Below are positions 16,401 through 30,500 of a stretch of DNA of 64,000 nt, piece after piece. The translations under genes and the position numbers were made by a program. Within the stretch, counting starts at the first letter, position 1, and every line of letters begins with the position of its first letter. The notes under the pieces are model-generated. The model did not search any database, was not told where the DNA came from, and saw only the letters and a list, made by a program, of their open reading frames with translations. Source of the stretch: Eledone cirrhosa (taxonomy: Eukaryota; Mollusca; Cephalopoda; Octopoda; Eledonidae); NCBI GenBank assembly GCA_964016885.1, contig OZ024741.1, forward strand, positions 29,490,809 to 29,554,808. The letters are read 5' to 3'.

Positions 16401-19400
16401 CACCAGTACTATAGATTGGTATTGTGTAGGTGACACCAGTACTATAGATTGGTATTGTGTAGGTGACACCAGTACTATAGATTGGTATTGCGTAGGTGAC
16501 ATCAATACTATAGATTAGTATTCTGTAGGTGACATCAGTACTATAGATTAGTATTGTGTAGGTGACACCAGTACTATAGATTGGTATTGTGTAGGTGACA
16601 CCAGTACTATAGATTAGTATCGTGTAGGTGACACCAGTACTATAGATTGGTATTGTGTAGGTGACACCAGTACTATAGATTAGTATTGTGTAGGTGACAT
16701 CAGTTCTATAGATTAGTATTGTGTAGGTGACACCAGTACTATAGATTAGTATTGTGTAGGTGACACCAGTACTATAGATTAGTATTGTGTAGGTGACACC
16801 AGTACTATAGATTGGTATTGTGTAGTTGACACCAGTACTAAAGATTGGTATTGTGTAGGTGACATCAGTACTATAGATTGGTATTGTGTAGGTGACATCA
16901 GTACTATAGATTTGTATCGTGTAGGTGACATCAGTACTATAGATTGGTATTGTGTAGGTGACACCAATACTATAGATTGGTATTGTGTAGGTGACACCAG
17001 TACTATAGATTGGTATTCTGTAGGTGACACCAGTACAATAGATTAGTATTGTGTAGGTGACACCAGTACTATAGATTGGTATTGTGTAGGTGACACCAGT
17101 ACTATAGATTGGTATTGTGTAGGTGACATCTGTACTATAGATTGGTATTGTATAGGTGACACCAGTACTATAGATTGGTATTGTGTAGGTGACACCAGTA
17201 CTATAGATTAGTATTGTGTAGGTGACACCAGTACTATAGATTTGTATTGTGTAGGTGACATCAGTACTATAGATTGGTATTGTGTAGGTGACATCAGTAC
17301 TATAGATTGGTATTGTGTAGGTGACATCAGTACTATAGATTTGTATCGTGTAGGTGACATCAGTACTATAGATTGGTATTGTATAGGTGACACCCGTACT
17401 ATAGATTGGTAGTGTGTAGGTGACACCAGTACTATAGATTGGTATTGCGTAGGTGAGACCAGTACTATTGATTGGTATTGTGTAGGTGACATCAGTACTA
17501 TAAATTGGTATTGTGTATGTGACATCAGTACTATAGATATGTATTGTGTAGGTGACATCAGTACTATAGATTGGTATTGTGTAGGTGACACCAGTACTAT
17601 AGATTAGTATTGTGTAGGTGACACCAGTACTATAGATTGGTATTGTGTAGGTGACATCAGTACTATCGATTAGTATTGTGTAGGTGACACCATTACTATA
17701 GATTAGTATTGTGTAGGTGACATCAGTACTATAGATTGGTATTGTGTAGGTCACACCAGTACTATAGATTAGTATTGTGTAGGTGACACCAGTACTATAG
17801 ATTGGTATTGTGTAGGTGACACCAGTACTATAGATTGGTATTGTGTAGGTGACACCAGTACTATAGATTGGTATTGTGTAGGTGACATCAGTACTATAGA
17901 TTAGTATTGTGTAGGTGACACCAGTACTATAGATTAGTATTGTGTAGGTGACATTAGTACTATAGATAGGTATTGTGTGGGTGACACCAGTACTATAGAT
18001 TGGTATTGTGTAGGTGACACCAGTACTATAGATTGTTATTGTGTAGGTGACACCAGTACTATAGATTAGTATTGTGTAGGTGACACCAGTACTAAAGATT
18101 GGTATTGTGTAGGTGACATCAGTACTATAGATTGGTATTGTGTAGGTGACATCAGTACTATAGATTGGTATTGTGTAGGTGACATCAGTACTATAGATTG
18201 GTATTGTGTAGGTGACATCAGTACTATAGATTAGTATTGTGTAGGTGACACCAGTACAATAGATTGGTATTGTGTAGGTGACATCAGTACTATAGATTGG
18301 TATTGTCTAGGTGACACCAGTACTATAGATTAGTATTGTGTAGGTGACATCAGTACTATAGATTGGTATTGTATAGGTAACACCAGTACTATAGATTGGT
18401 ATTGTGTAGGTGACACCAGTCCTATAGATTGGTATTGTGTAGGTGACACCAGTACTATAGATTGGTATTGTGTAGGTGACATCAGTACTATAGATTGGTA
18501 TTGTTTAGTTGACACCAGTACTATAGATTAGTATTGTGTAGGTGACATCAGTACTATAGATTGTTATTGTATAGGTGACACCAGTACTATAGATTGGTAT
18601 TGTGTAGGTGACACCAGTACTATAGATTGGTATTGTGTAGGTGACATCAGTACTATAGATTTGTATTGTGTAGGTGACATCAGTACTATAGATTGGTAAT
18701 GTGTAGGTGATACCAGTACTATAGATTGGTATTGTGTAGGTGACATCAGTACTATAGATTGGTATTTTGTAGATGACACCAGTACTATAGATTGGTATTG
18801 TGTAGGTGACACCAGTACTATAGATTGGTATTGTGTAGGTGACATCAGTACTATAGATTAGTATTGTGTAGGTGACACCAGTACTATAGATTGGTATTGT
18901 GTAGGTGACACCAGTACTATAGATTAGTATTGTGTAGGTGACACCAGTACTATAGATTAGTATTGTGTAGGTGACACCAGTACTATAGATTAGTATTGTG
19001 TAGGTGACACCAGTACTAAAGAGTAGTATTGTGTAGGTGACACCAGCACTATAGATTGGTATTGTGTAGGTGACACCAGTACTCTAGATTGGTATTGTGT
19101 AGGTGACACCAGTACTAAAGATTGGTATTGTATAGGTGACATCAGTACAATAGATTGGTATTGTATAGGTGACACCAGTACTTTAGATTGGTATTGTGTA
19201 GGTGACATCAATACTATAGATTGGTATTGTATAGGTGACACCAGTACTATAGATTGGTATTGTGTAGGTGACACCAGTACTATAGATTGGTATTGCGTAG
19301 GTGAGACCAGTACTATAATTTGGCATTGTGTAGGTGACATCAGTACTATAGATTGGTATTGTGTAGATGACATCAGTACTATAGTTTGGTATTGTGTAGG

Positions 19401-20517
19401 TGACACCAGTACTATAGATTAGTATTGTGTAGGTGACACCAGTACTATAGATTGATATTGTGTAGGTGACACCAGTACTATAGATTGGTATTGTGTAGGT
19501 GACATCAGTACTATAGATTAGTATTGTGTAGGTGACACCATTACTATAGATTAGTATTGTGTAGGTGACACCAGTACTATAGATTGGTATTGTGTAGGTG
19601 ACATCAGTATTATAGATTTGTATTGTGTAGGTGACACCAGTACTATAGATTGGTATTGTGTAGATGACATCAGTACTATAGATTGGTATTGTATAGGTGA
19701 CACCAGTACTATAGATTGGTATTGTGTAGGTGACACCAGTACTATAGATTAGTATTGTGTAGGTGACACCAGTACTATAGATTTGTATTGTGTAGGTGAC
19801 ATCAGTACTATAGATTGGTATTGTGTAGGTGACATCAGTAATATAGATTAGTATTGTGTAGGTGACACCAGTACTATAGATTGGTATTGTGTAGGTGACA
19901 TCAGTACTATAGATTGGTATTGTGTAGGTGACATCAGTACTATAGATTTGTATCGTGTAGGTGACATCAGTACTATAGATTGGTATTGTGTAGGTGACAT
20001 CAATATTATAGATTTGTATTGTGTAGGTGACACCAGTACTATAGATTGGTATTGTGTAGGTGACACCAGTACTATAGATTGGTATTGTGTAGGTGACACC
20101 AGTACTATAGATTGGTATTGCGTAGGTGACATCAATACTATAGATTAGTATTCTGTAGGTGACATCAGTACTATAGATTAGTATTGTGTAGGTGACACCA
20201 GTACTATAGATTGGTATTGTGTAGGTGACACCAGTACTATAGATTAGTATCGTGTAGGTGACACCAGTACTATAGATTGGTATTGTGTAGGTGACACCAG
20301 TACTATAGATTTGTATTGTGTAGGTGACATCAGTTCTATAGATTAGTATTGTGTAGGTGACACCAGTACTATAGATTAGTATTGTGTAGGTGACACCAGT
20401 ACTATAGATTAGTATTGTGTAGGTGACACCAGTACTATAGATTGGTATTGTGTAGTTGACACCAGTACTAAAGATTGGTATTGTGTAGGTGACATCAGTA
20501 CTATAGATTGGTATTGT
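13410..20517. repeat. Two blocks with 3,630-bp (110-monomer) spacing
   Basis: Sequence from about 13410-16887 recurs at about 17040-20517 at an offset of 3,630 bp. The copies are nearly identical but carry some private substitutions, for example ACATCAG near 14321 against ACATTAG near 17951, and TTAG near 16680 against TTTG near 20310. The right edge is clear: at 16888 the two copies take different monomer variants. The left edge is approximate. The same pair recurs 13,761 bp downstream inside copy B. Confidence 0.85.
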
Positions 20518-21290
20518 ATAGGTGACACCAGTACTATAGATTGGTATTGTGTAGGTGACATCAGTACTATAGATTGGTATTGTATAGGTGACACCAGTAC
20601 TATTGATTGGTATTGTGTAGGTGACACCAGTACTAAAGATTTGTATTGTGTAGGTGACATCAGTACTACAGATTGGTATTGTGTAGGTGACACCAGTACT
20701 ATAGATTGGTATTGTGTAGGTGACACCAATACTATAGATTGGTATTGTGTAGGTGACACCAGTACTATAGATTGGTATTCTGTAGGTGACACCAGTACAA
20801 TAGATTAGTATTGTGTAGGTGACACCAGTACTATACATTGGTATTGTGTAGGTGACACCAGTACTATAGATTAGTATTGTGTAGGTGACATCAGTACTAT
20901 AGATTGGTATTGTATAGGTAACACCAGTACTATAGATTGGTATTGTGTAGGTGACACCAGTCCTATAGATTGGTATTGTGTAGGTGACACCAGTACTATA
21001 GATTGGTATTGTGTAGGTGACATCAGTACTATAGATTGGTATTGTTTAGTTGACACCAGTACTATAGATTAGTATTGTGTAGGTGACATCAGTACTATAG
21101 ATTGTTATTGTATAGGTGACACCAGTACTATAGATTGGTATTGTGTAGGTGACACCAGTACTATAGATTGGTATTGTGTAGGTGACATCAGTACTATAGA
21201 TTTGTATTGTGTAGGTGACATCAGTACTATAGATTGGTAATGTGTAGGTGACACCAGTACTATAGATTGGTATTGTGTAGGTGACATCAG
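18330..21290. repeat. Partial block recurrence with 2,541-bp (77-monomer) spacing
   Basis: The marker run beginning at 14700 and 18330 (TGTATAGGTAACACC, then AGTCCTATAG, then TGTTTAGTTGACACC) appears again at 20871, 2,541 bp after the second occurrence. The third copy is shortened by whole monomers within about 400 bp. The run also occurs at 10905 (3,795 bp before 14700) and at 28461, 32091 and 34632 in block B. Exact limits of this sub-block are not resolved. Confidence 0.75.
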
Positions 21291-21881
21291 TACTATAGAT
21301 TAGTATTGTGTAGGTGACACCAGTACTATAGATTAGTATTGTGTAGGTGACACCAGTACTATAGATTAGTATTGTGTAGGTGACACCAGTACTAAAGAGT
21401 AGTATTGTGTAGGTGACACCAGCACTATAGATTGGTATTGTGTAGGTGACACCAGTACTCTAGATTGGTATTGTGTAGGTGACACCAGTACTAAAGATTG
21501 GTATTGTATAGGTGACATCAGTACAATAGATTGGTATTGTATAGGTGACACCAGTACTATAGATTGGTATTGTGTAGGTGACATCAATACAATAGATTGG
21601 TATTGTATAGGTGACACCAGTACAATAGATTGGTATTGTGTAGGTGACACCAGTACTATAGATTGGTATTGCGTAGGTGAGACCAGTACTATAATTTGGC
21701 ATTGTGTAGGTGACATCAGTACTATAGATTGGTATTGTGTAGATGACATCAGTACTATAGATTGGTATTGTGTAGGTGACACCAGTACTATAGATTAGTA
21801 TTGTGTAGGTGACACCAGTACTATAGATTGTTATTGTGTAGGTGACACCAGTACTATAGATTGGTATTGTGTAGGTGACAT

Positions 21882-24800
21882 CAGTACTATAGATTAGTAT
21901 TGTGTAGGTGACACCATTACTATAGATTAGTATTGTGTAGGTGACACCAGTACTATAGATTGGTATTGTGTAGGTGACATCAGTATTATAGATTTGTATT
22001 GTGTAGGTGACACCAGTACTATAGATTGGTATTGTGTAGGTGACATCAGTACTATAGATTGGTATTGTATAGGTGACACCAGTACTATAGATTGGTATTG
22101 TGTAGGTGACATCAGTACTATAGATTAGTATTGTATAGGTGACACCAGTAATATAGATTGGTATTGTGTAGGTGACACCAGTACTAAAGATTTGTATTGT
22201 GTAGGTGACATCAGTACTATAGATTGGTATTGTGTAGGTGACACCAGTACTATAGATTGGTATTGTGTAGATGACATCAGTACTATAGATTGGTATTGTA
22301 TAGGTGACACCAGTACTATAGATTGGTATTGTGTAGGTGACACCAGTACTATAGATTAGTATTGTGTAGGTGACACCAGTACTATAGATTTGTATTGTGT
22401 AGGTGACATCAGTACTATAGATTGGTATTGTGTAGGTGACATCAGTAATATAGATTAGTATTGTGTAGGTGACACCAGTACTATAGATTGGTATTGTGTA
22501 GGTGACATCAGTACTATAGATTGGTATTGTGTAGGTGACATCAGTACTATAGATTTGTATCGTGTAGGTGACATCAGTACTATAGATTGGTATTGTGTAG
22601 GTGACATCAATATTATAGATTTGTATTGTGTAGGTGACACCAGTACTATAGATTGGTATTGTGTAGGTGACACCAGTACTATAGATTGGTATTGTGTAGG
22701 TGACACCAGTACTATAGATTGGTATTGCGTAGGTGACATCAATACTATAGATTAGTATTCTGTAGGTGACATCAGTACTATAGATTAGTATTGTGTAGGT
22801 GACACCAGTACTATAGATTGGTATTGTGTAGGTGACACCAGTACTATAGATTAGTATCGTGTAGGTGACACCAGTACTATAGATTGGTATTGTGTAGGTG
22901 ACACCAGTACTATAGATTAGTATTGTGTAGGTGACATCAGTTCTATAGATTAGTATTGTGTAGGTGACACCAGTACTATAGATTAGTATTGTGTAGGTGA
23001 CACCAGTACTATAGATTAGTATTGTGTAGGTGACACCAGTACTATAGATTGGTATTGTGTAGTTGACACCAGTACTAAAGATTGGTATCGTGTAGGTGAC
23101 ATCAGTACTATAGACTGGTATTGTATAGGTGACACCAGTACTATTGATTGGTATTGTGTAGGTGACACCAGTACTAAAGATTTGTATTGTGTAGGTGACA
23201 TCAGTACTACAGATTGGTATTGTGTAGGTGACACCAGTACTATAGATTGGTATTGTGTAGGTGACACCAATACTATAGATTGGTATTGTGTAGGTGACAC
23301 CAGTACTATAGATTGGTATTCTGTAGGTGACACCAGTACAATAGATTAGTATTGTGTAGGTGACACCAGTACTATACATTGGTATTGTGTAGGTGACACC
23401 AGTACTATAGATTGGTATTGTGTAGGTGACATCTGTACTATAGATTGGTATTGTATAGGTGACACCAGTACTATAGATTGGTATTGTGTAGGTGACACCA
23501 GTACTATAGATTAGTATTGTGTAGGTGACACCAGTATTATAGATTTGTATTGTGTAGGTGACATCAGTACTATAGATTGGTATTGTGTAGGTGACATCAG
23601 TACTATAGATTAGTATTGTGTAGGTGACATCAGTACTATAAATTGGTATTGTGTAGGTGACATTAGTACTATAGATTTGTATTGTGTAGGTGACATCAGT
23701 ACTATAGATTGGTATTGTGTAGGTGACACCAGTACTATAGATTAGTATTGTGTAGGTGACACCAGTACTATAGATTGGTATTGTGTAGGTGACATCAGTA
23801 CTATAGATTAGTATTGTGTAGGTGACACCATTACTATAGATTAGTATTGCGTAGGTGACATCAGTACTATAGATTGGTATTGTGCAGGTGACATCAGTAC
23901 TATAGATTAGTATTGTGTAGGTGCCACCAGTACTATAGATTAGTATTGTGTAGGTGACATCAGTACTATAGATTGGTATTGTGTAGGTCACACCAGTACT
24001 ATAGATTAGTATTGTGTAGGTGACACCAGTACTATAGATTGGTATTGTGTAGGTGACATCAGTACTATAGATTAGTATTGTGTAGGTGACACCAGTACAA
24101 TAGATTGGTATTGTGTAGGTGACATCAGTACTATAGATTGGTATTGTCTAGTTGACACCAGTACTATAGATTAGTATTGTGTAGGTGACACCATTACTAT
24201 AGATTAGTATTGTGTAGGTGACACCAGTACTATAGATTGGTATTGTGTAGGTGACATCAGTATTATAGATTTGTATTGTGTAGGTGACACCAGTACTATA
24301 GATTGGTATTGTGTAGGTGACATCAGTACTATAGATTGGTATTGTATAGGTGACACCAGTACTATAGATTGGTATTGTGTAGGTGACATCAGTACTATAG
24401 ATTAGTATTGTATAGGTGACACCAGTACTATAGATTGGTATTGTGTAGGTGACACCAGTACTAAAGATTTGTATTGTGTAGGTGACATCAGTACTATAGA
24501 TTGGTATTGTGTAGGTGACACCAGTACTATAGATTGGTATTGTGTAGATGACATCAGTACTATAGATTGGTATTGTATAGGTGACACCAGTACTATAGAT
24601 TGGTATTGTGTAGGTGACACCAGTACTATAGATTAGTATTGTGTAGGTGACACCAGTACTATAGATTTGTATTGTGTAGGTGACATCAGTACTATAGATT
24701 GGTATTGTGTAGGTGACATCAGTAATATAGATTAGTATTGTGTAGGTGACACCAGTACTATAGATTGGTATTGTGTAGGTGACATCAGTACTATAGATTG

Positions 24801-26468
24801 GTATTGTGTAGGTGACATCAGTACTATAGATTTGTATCGTGTAGGTGACATCAGTACTATAGATTGGTATTGTGTAGGTGACATCAATATTATAGATTTG
24901 TATTGTGTAGGTGACACCAGTACTATAGATTGGTATTGTGTAGGTGACACCAGTACTATAGATTGGTATTGTGTAGGTGACACCAGTACTATAGATTGGT
25001 ATTGCGTAGGTGACATCAATACTATAGATTAGTATTCTGTAGGTGACATCAGTACTATAGATTAGTATTGTGTAGGTGACACCAGTACTATAGATTGGTA
25101 TTGTGTAGGTGACACCAGTACTATAGATTAGTATCGTGTAGGTGACACCAGTACTATAGATTGGTATTGTGTAGGTGACACCAGTACTATAGATTAGTAT
25201 TGTGTAGGTGACATCAGTTCTATAGATTAGTATTGTGTAGGTGACACCAGTACTATAGATTAGTATTGTGTAGGTGACACCAGTACTATAGATTAGTATT
25301 GTGTAGGTGACACCAGTACTATAGATTGGTATTGTGTAGTTGACACCAGTACTAAAGATTGGTATCGTGTAGGTGACATCAGTACTATAGACTGGTATTG
25401 TATAGGTGACACCAGTACTATTGATTGGTATTGTGTAGGTGACACCAGTACTAAAGATTTGTATTGTGTAGGTGACATCAGTACTACAGATTGGTATTGT
25501 GTAGGTGACACCAGTACTATAGATTGGTATTGTGTAGGTGACACCAATACTATAGATTGGTATTGTGTAGGTGACACCAGTACTATAGATTGGTATTCTG
25601 TAGGTGACACCAGTACAATAGATTAGTATTGTGTAGGTGACACCAGTACTATACATTGGTATTGTGTAGGTGACACCAGTACTATAGATTGGTATTGTGT
25701 AGGTGACATCTGTACTATAGATTGGTATTGTATAGGTGACACCAGTACTATAGATTGGTATTGTGTAGGTGACACCAGTACTATAGATTAGTATTGTGTA
25801 GGTGACACCAGTATTATAGATTTGTATTGTGTAGGTGACATCAGTACTATAGATTGGTATTGTGTAGGTGACATCAGTACTATAGATTAGTATTGTGTAG
25901 GTGACATCAGTACTATAAATTGGTATTGTGTAGGTGACATTAGTACTATAGATTTGTATTGTGTAGGTGACATCAGTACTATAGATTGGTATTGTGTAGG
26001 TGACACCAGTACTATAGATTAGTATTGTGTAGGTGACACCAGTACTATAGATTGGTATTGTGTAGGTGACATCAGTACTATAGATTAGTATTGTGTAGGT
26101 GACACCATTACTATAGATTAGTATTGCGTAGGTGACATCAGTACTATAGATTGGTATTGTGCAGGTGACATCAGTACTATAGATTAGTATTGTGTAGGTG
26201 CCACCAGTACTATAGATTAGTATTGTGTAGGTGACATCAGTACTATAGATTGGTATTGTGTAGGTCACACCAGTACTATAGATTAGTATTGTGTAGGTGA
26301 CACCAGTACTATAGATTGGTATTGTGTAGGTGACATCAGTACTATAGATTAGTATTGTGTAGGTGACACCAGTACAATAGATTGGTATTGTGTAGGTGAC
26401 ATCAGTACTATAGATTGGTATTGTCTAGTTGACACCAGTACTATAGATTAGTATTGTGTAGGTGACAT
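21882..26468. repeat. Tandem duplication with 2,277-bp (69-monomer) spacing
   Basis: Bases 21882-24191 match 24159-26468 at an offset of 2,277 bp. I found one difference, an AATATAG variant near 22150 that is ACTATAG in the second copy. The difference is preserved in the corresponding pair in block B (near 35911 and 38188), so this duplication came before the 13,761-bp one. Confidence 0.88.
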
Positions 26469-27579
26469 TAGTACTATAGATTGGTATTGTATAGGTGACA
26501 CCAGTACTATAGATTGGTATTGTGTAGGTGACACCAGTACTATAGATTGGTATTGTGTAGGTGACACCAGTACTATAGATTGGTATTGTGTAGGTGACAT
26601 CAGTACTATAGATTGGTATTGTGTAGGTGACACCAGTACTATAGATTAGTATTGTGTAGGTGACATCAGTACTATAGATTGTTATTGTATAGGTGACACC
26701 AGTACTATAGATTGGTATTGTTTAGGTGACACCATTACTATAGATTGGTATTGTGTAGGTGACATCAGTACTATAGATTTGTATTGTGTAGGTGACATCA
26801 GTACTATAGATTGGTAATGTGTAGGTGACACCAGTACTATAGATTGGTATTGTGTAGGTGACATCAGTACTATAGATTGGTATTGTGTAGATGACACCAG
26901 TACTATAGATTAGTATTGTGTAGGTGACACCAGTACTATAGATTGGTATTGTGTAGGTGACATCAGTACTATAGATTGGTATTGTGTAGGTGACACCAGT
27001 ACTATAGATTAGTATTGTGTAGGTGACATCAGTACTATAGAATGGTATTGTATAGGTGACACCAGTACTATAGATTGGTATCGTGTAAGTGACATGAGTA
27101 CTATAGATTGGTATTTTGTAGGTGACACCAGTACTATAGATTGGTATTGTGTAGGTGACACCAGTACTATAGATTGGTATTGTGTAGGTGACATCAGTAC
27201 TATAGATTAGTATTGTGTAGGTGACACCAGTACTATAGATTGGTATTGTGTAGATGACACCAGTACTATAGATTGGTATTGTGTAGGTGACATCAGTACT
27301 ATAGATTGGTATTGTGTAGGTGACACCAGTACTATAGATTGGTATTGTGTAGGTGACATCAGTACTATAGATTGGTATTGTGTAGGTGACACCAGTACTA
27401 TAGATTGGTATTGTGTAGGTGACATCAGTACTATAGATTAGTATTGTGTAGGTGACACCAGTACTATAGATTGGTATTGTGTAGATGACACCAGTACTAT
27501 AGATTGGTATTGTGTAGGTGACATCAGTACTATAGATTGGTATTGTGTAGGTGACACCAGTACTATAGATTGGTATTGT

Positions 27580-30500
27580 GTAGGTGAGACCAGTACTATT
27601 GATTGGTATTGTGTAGGTGACATCAGTACTATAAATTGGTATTGTGTATGTGACATCAGTACTATAGATATGTATTGTGTAGGTGACATCAGTACTATAG
27701 ATTGGTATTGTGTAGGTGACACCAGTACTATAGATTAGTATTGTGTAGGTGACACCAGTACTATAGATTGGTATTGTGTAGGTGACATCAGTACTATCGA
27801 TTAGTATTGTGTAGGTGACACCATTACTATAGATTAGTATTGTGTAGGTGACATCAGTACTATAGATTGGTATTGTGTAGGTCACACCAGTACTATAGAT
27901 TAGTATTGTGTAGGTGACACCAGTACTATAGATTGGTATTGTGTAGGTGACACCAGTACTATAGATTGGTATTGTGTAGGTGACACCAGTACTATAGATT
28001 GGTATTGTGTAGGTGACATCAGTACTATAGATTAGTATTGTGTAGGTGACACCAGTACTATAGATTAGTATTGTGTAGGTGACATCAGTACTATAGATAG
28101 GTATTGTGTGGGTGACACCAGTACTATAGATTGGTATTGTGTAGGTGACACCAGTACTATAGATTGTTATTGTGTAGGTGACACCAGTACTATAGATTAG
28201 TATTGTGTAGGTGACACCAGTACTAAAGATTGGTATTGTGTAGGTGACATCAGTACTATAGATTGGTATTGTGTAGGTGACATCAGTACTATAGATTGGT
28301 ATTGTGTAGGTGACATCAGTACTATAGATTGGTATTGTGTAGGTGACATCAGTACTATAGATTAGTATTGTGTAGGTGACACCAGTACAATAGATTGGTA
28401 TTGTGTAGGTGACATCAGTACTATAGATTGGTATTGTCTAGGTGACACCAGTACTATAGATTAGTATTGTGTAGGTGACATCAGTACTATAGATTGGTAT
28501 TGTATAGGTAACACCAGTACTATAGATTGGTATTGTGTAGGTGACACCAGTCCTATAGATTGGTATTGTGTAGGTGACACCAGTACTATAGATTGGTATT
28601 GTGTAGGTGACATCAGTACTATAGATTGGTATTGTTTAGTTGACACCAGTACTATAGATTAGTATTGTGTAGGTGACATCAGTACTATAGATTGTTATTG
28701 TATAGGTGACACCAGTACTATAGATTGGTATTGTGTAGGTGACACCAGTACTATAGATTGGTATTGTGTAGGTGACATCAGTACTATAGATTTGTATTGT
28801 GTAGGTGACATCAGTACTATAGATTGGTAATGTGTAGGTGATACCAGTACTATAGATTGGTATTGTGTAGGTGACATCAGTACTATAGATTGGTATTTTG
28901 TAGATGACACCAGTACTATAGATTGGTATTGTGTAGGTGACACCAGTACTATAGATTGGTATTGTGTAGGTGACATCAGTACTATAGATTAGTATTGTGT
29001 AGGTGACACCAGTACTATAGATTGGTATTGTGTAGGTGACACCAGTACTATAGATTAGTATTGTGTAGGTGACACCAGTACTATAGATTAGTATTGTGTA
29101 GGTGACACCAGTACTATAGATTAGTATTGTGTAGGTGACACCAGTACTAAAGAGTAGTATTGTGTAGGTGACACCAGCACTATAGATTGGTATTGTGTAG
29201 GTGACACCAGTACTCTAGATTGGTATTGTGTAGGTGACACCAGTACTAAAGATTGGTATTGTATAGGTGACATCAGTACAATAGATTGGTATTGTATAGG
29301 TGACACCAGTACTTTAGATTGGTATTGTGTAGGTGACATCAATACTATAGATTGGTATTGTATAGGTGACACCAGTACTATAGATTGGTATTGTGTAGGT
29401 GACACCAGTACTATAGATTGGTATTGCGTAGGTGAGACCAGTACTATAATTTGGCATTGTGTAGGTGACATCAGTACTATAGATTGGTATTGTGTAGATG
29501 ACATCAGTACTATAGTTTGGTATTGTGTAGGTGACACCAGTACTATAGATTAGTATTGTGTAGGTGACACCAGTACTATAGATTGATATTGTGTAGGTGA
29601 CACCAGTACTATAGATTGGTATTGTGTAGGTGACATCAGTACTATAGATTAGTATTGTGTAGGTGACACCATTACTATAGATTAGTATTGTGTAGGTGAC
29701 ACCAGTACTATAGATTGGTATTGTGTAGGTGACATCAGTATTATAGATTTGTATTGTGTAGGTGACACCAGTACTATAGATTGGTATTGTGTAGATGACA
29801 TCAGTACTATAGATTGGTATTGTATAGGTGACACCAGTACTATAGATTGGTATTGTGTAGGTGACACCAGTACTATAGATTAGTATTGTGTAGGTGACAC
29901 CAGTACTATAGATTTGTATTGTGTAGGTGACATCAGTACTATAGATTGGTATTGTGTAGGTGACATCAGTAATATAGATTAGTATTGTGTAGGTGACACC
30001 AGTACTATAGATTGGTATTGTGTAGGTGACATCAGTACTATAGATTGGTATTGTGTAGGTGACATCAGTACTATAGATTTGTATCGTGTAGGTGACATCA
30101 GTACTATAGATTGGTATTGTGTAGGTGACATCAATATTATAGATTTGTATTGTGTAGGTGACACCAGTACTATAGATTGGTATTGTGTAGGTGACACCAG
30201 TACTATAGATTGGTATTGTGTAGGTGACACCAGTACTATAGATTGGTATTGCGTAGGTGACATCAATACTATAGATTAGTATTCTGTAGGTGACATCAGT
30301 ACTATAGATTAGTATTGTGTAGGTGACACCAGTACTATAGATTGGTATTGTGTAGGTGACACCAGTACTATAGATTAGTATCGTGTAGGTGACACCAGTA
30401 CTATAGATTGGTATTGTGTAGGTGACACCAGTACTATAGATTAGTATTGTGTAGGTGACATCAGTTCTATAGATTAGTATTGTGTAGGTGACACCAGTAC

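Larger units (their letters stand above)
13819..27579. repeat. Higher-order satellite block, copy A (417 monomers)
   Basis: This block of 13,761 bp (417 x 33) recurs immediately downstream. Matching at an offset of exactly 13,761 begins at 13819 (the first mismatch to the left is C at 13818 against T at 27579) and runs to 27587. Private variants are preserved in both copies, for example the GGTAATG monomer near 15067/28828, the ACATTAG monomer near 17951/31712 and the GAATGG monomer near 27041/40802. No difference appeared in the lines I compared by eye. The block either duplicated very recently or was duplicated in assembly. Confidence 0.93.
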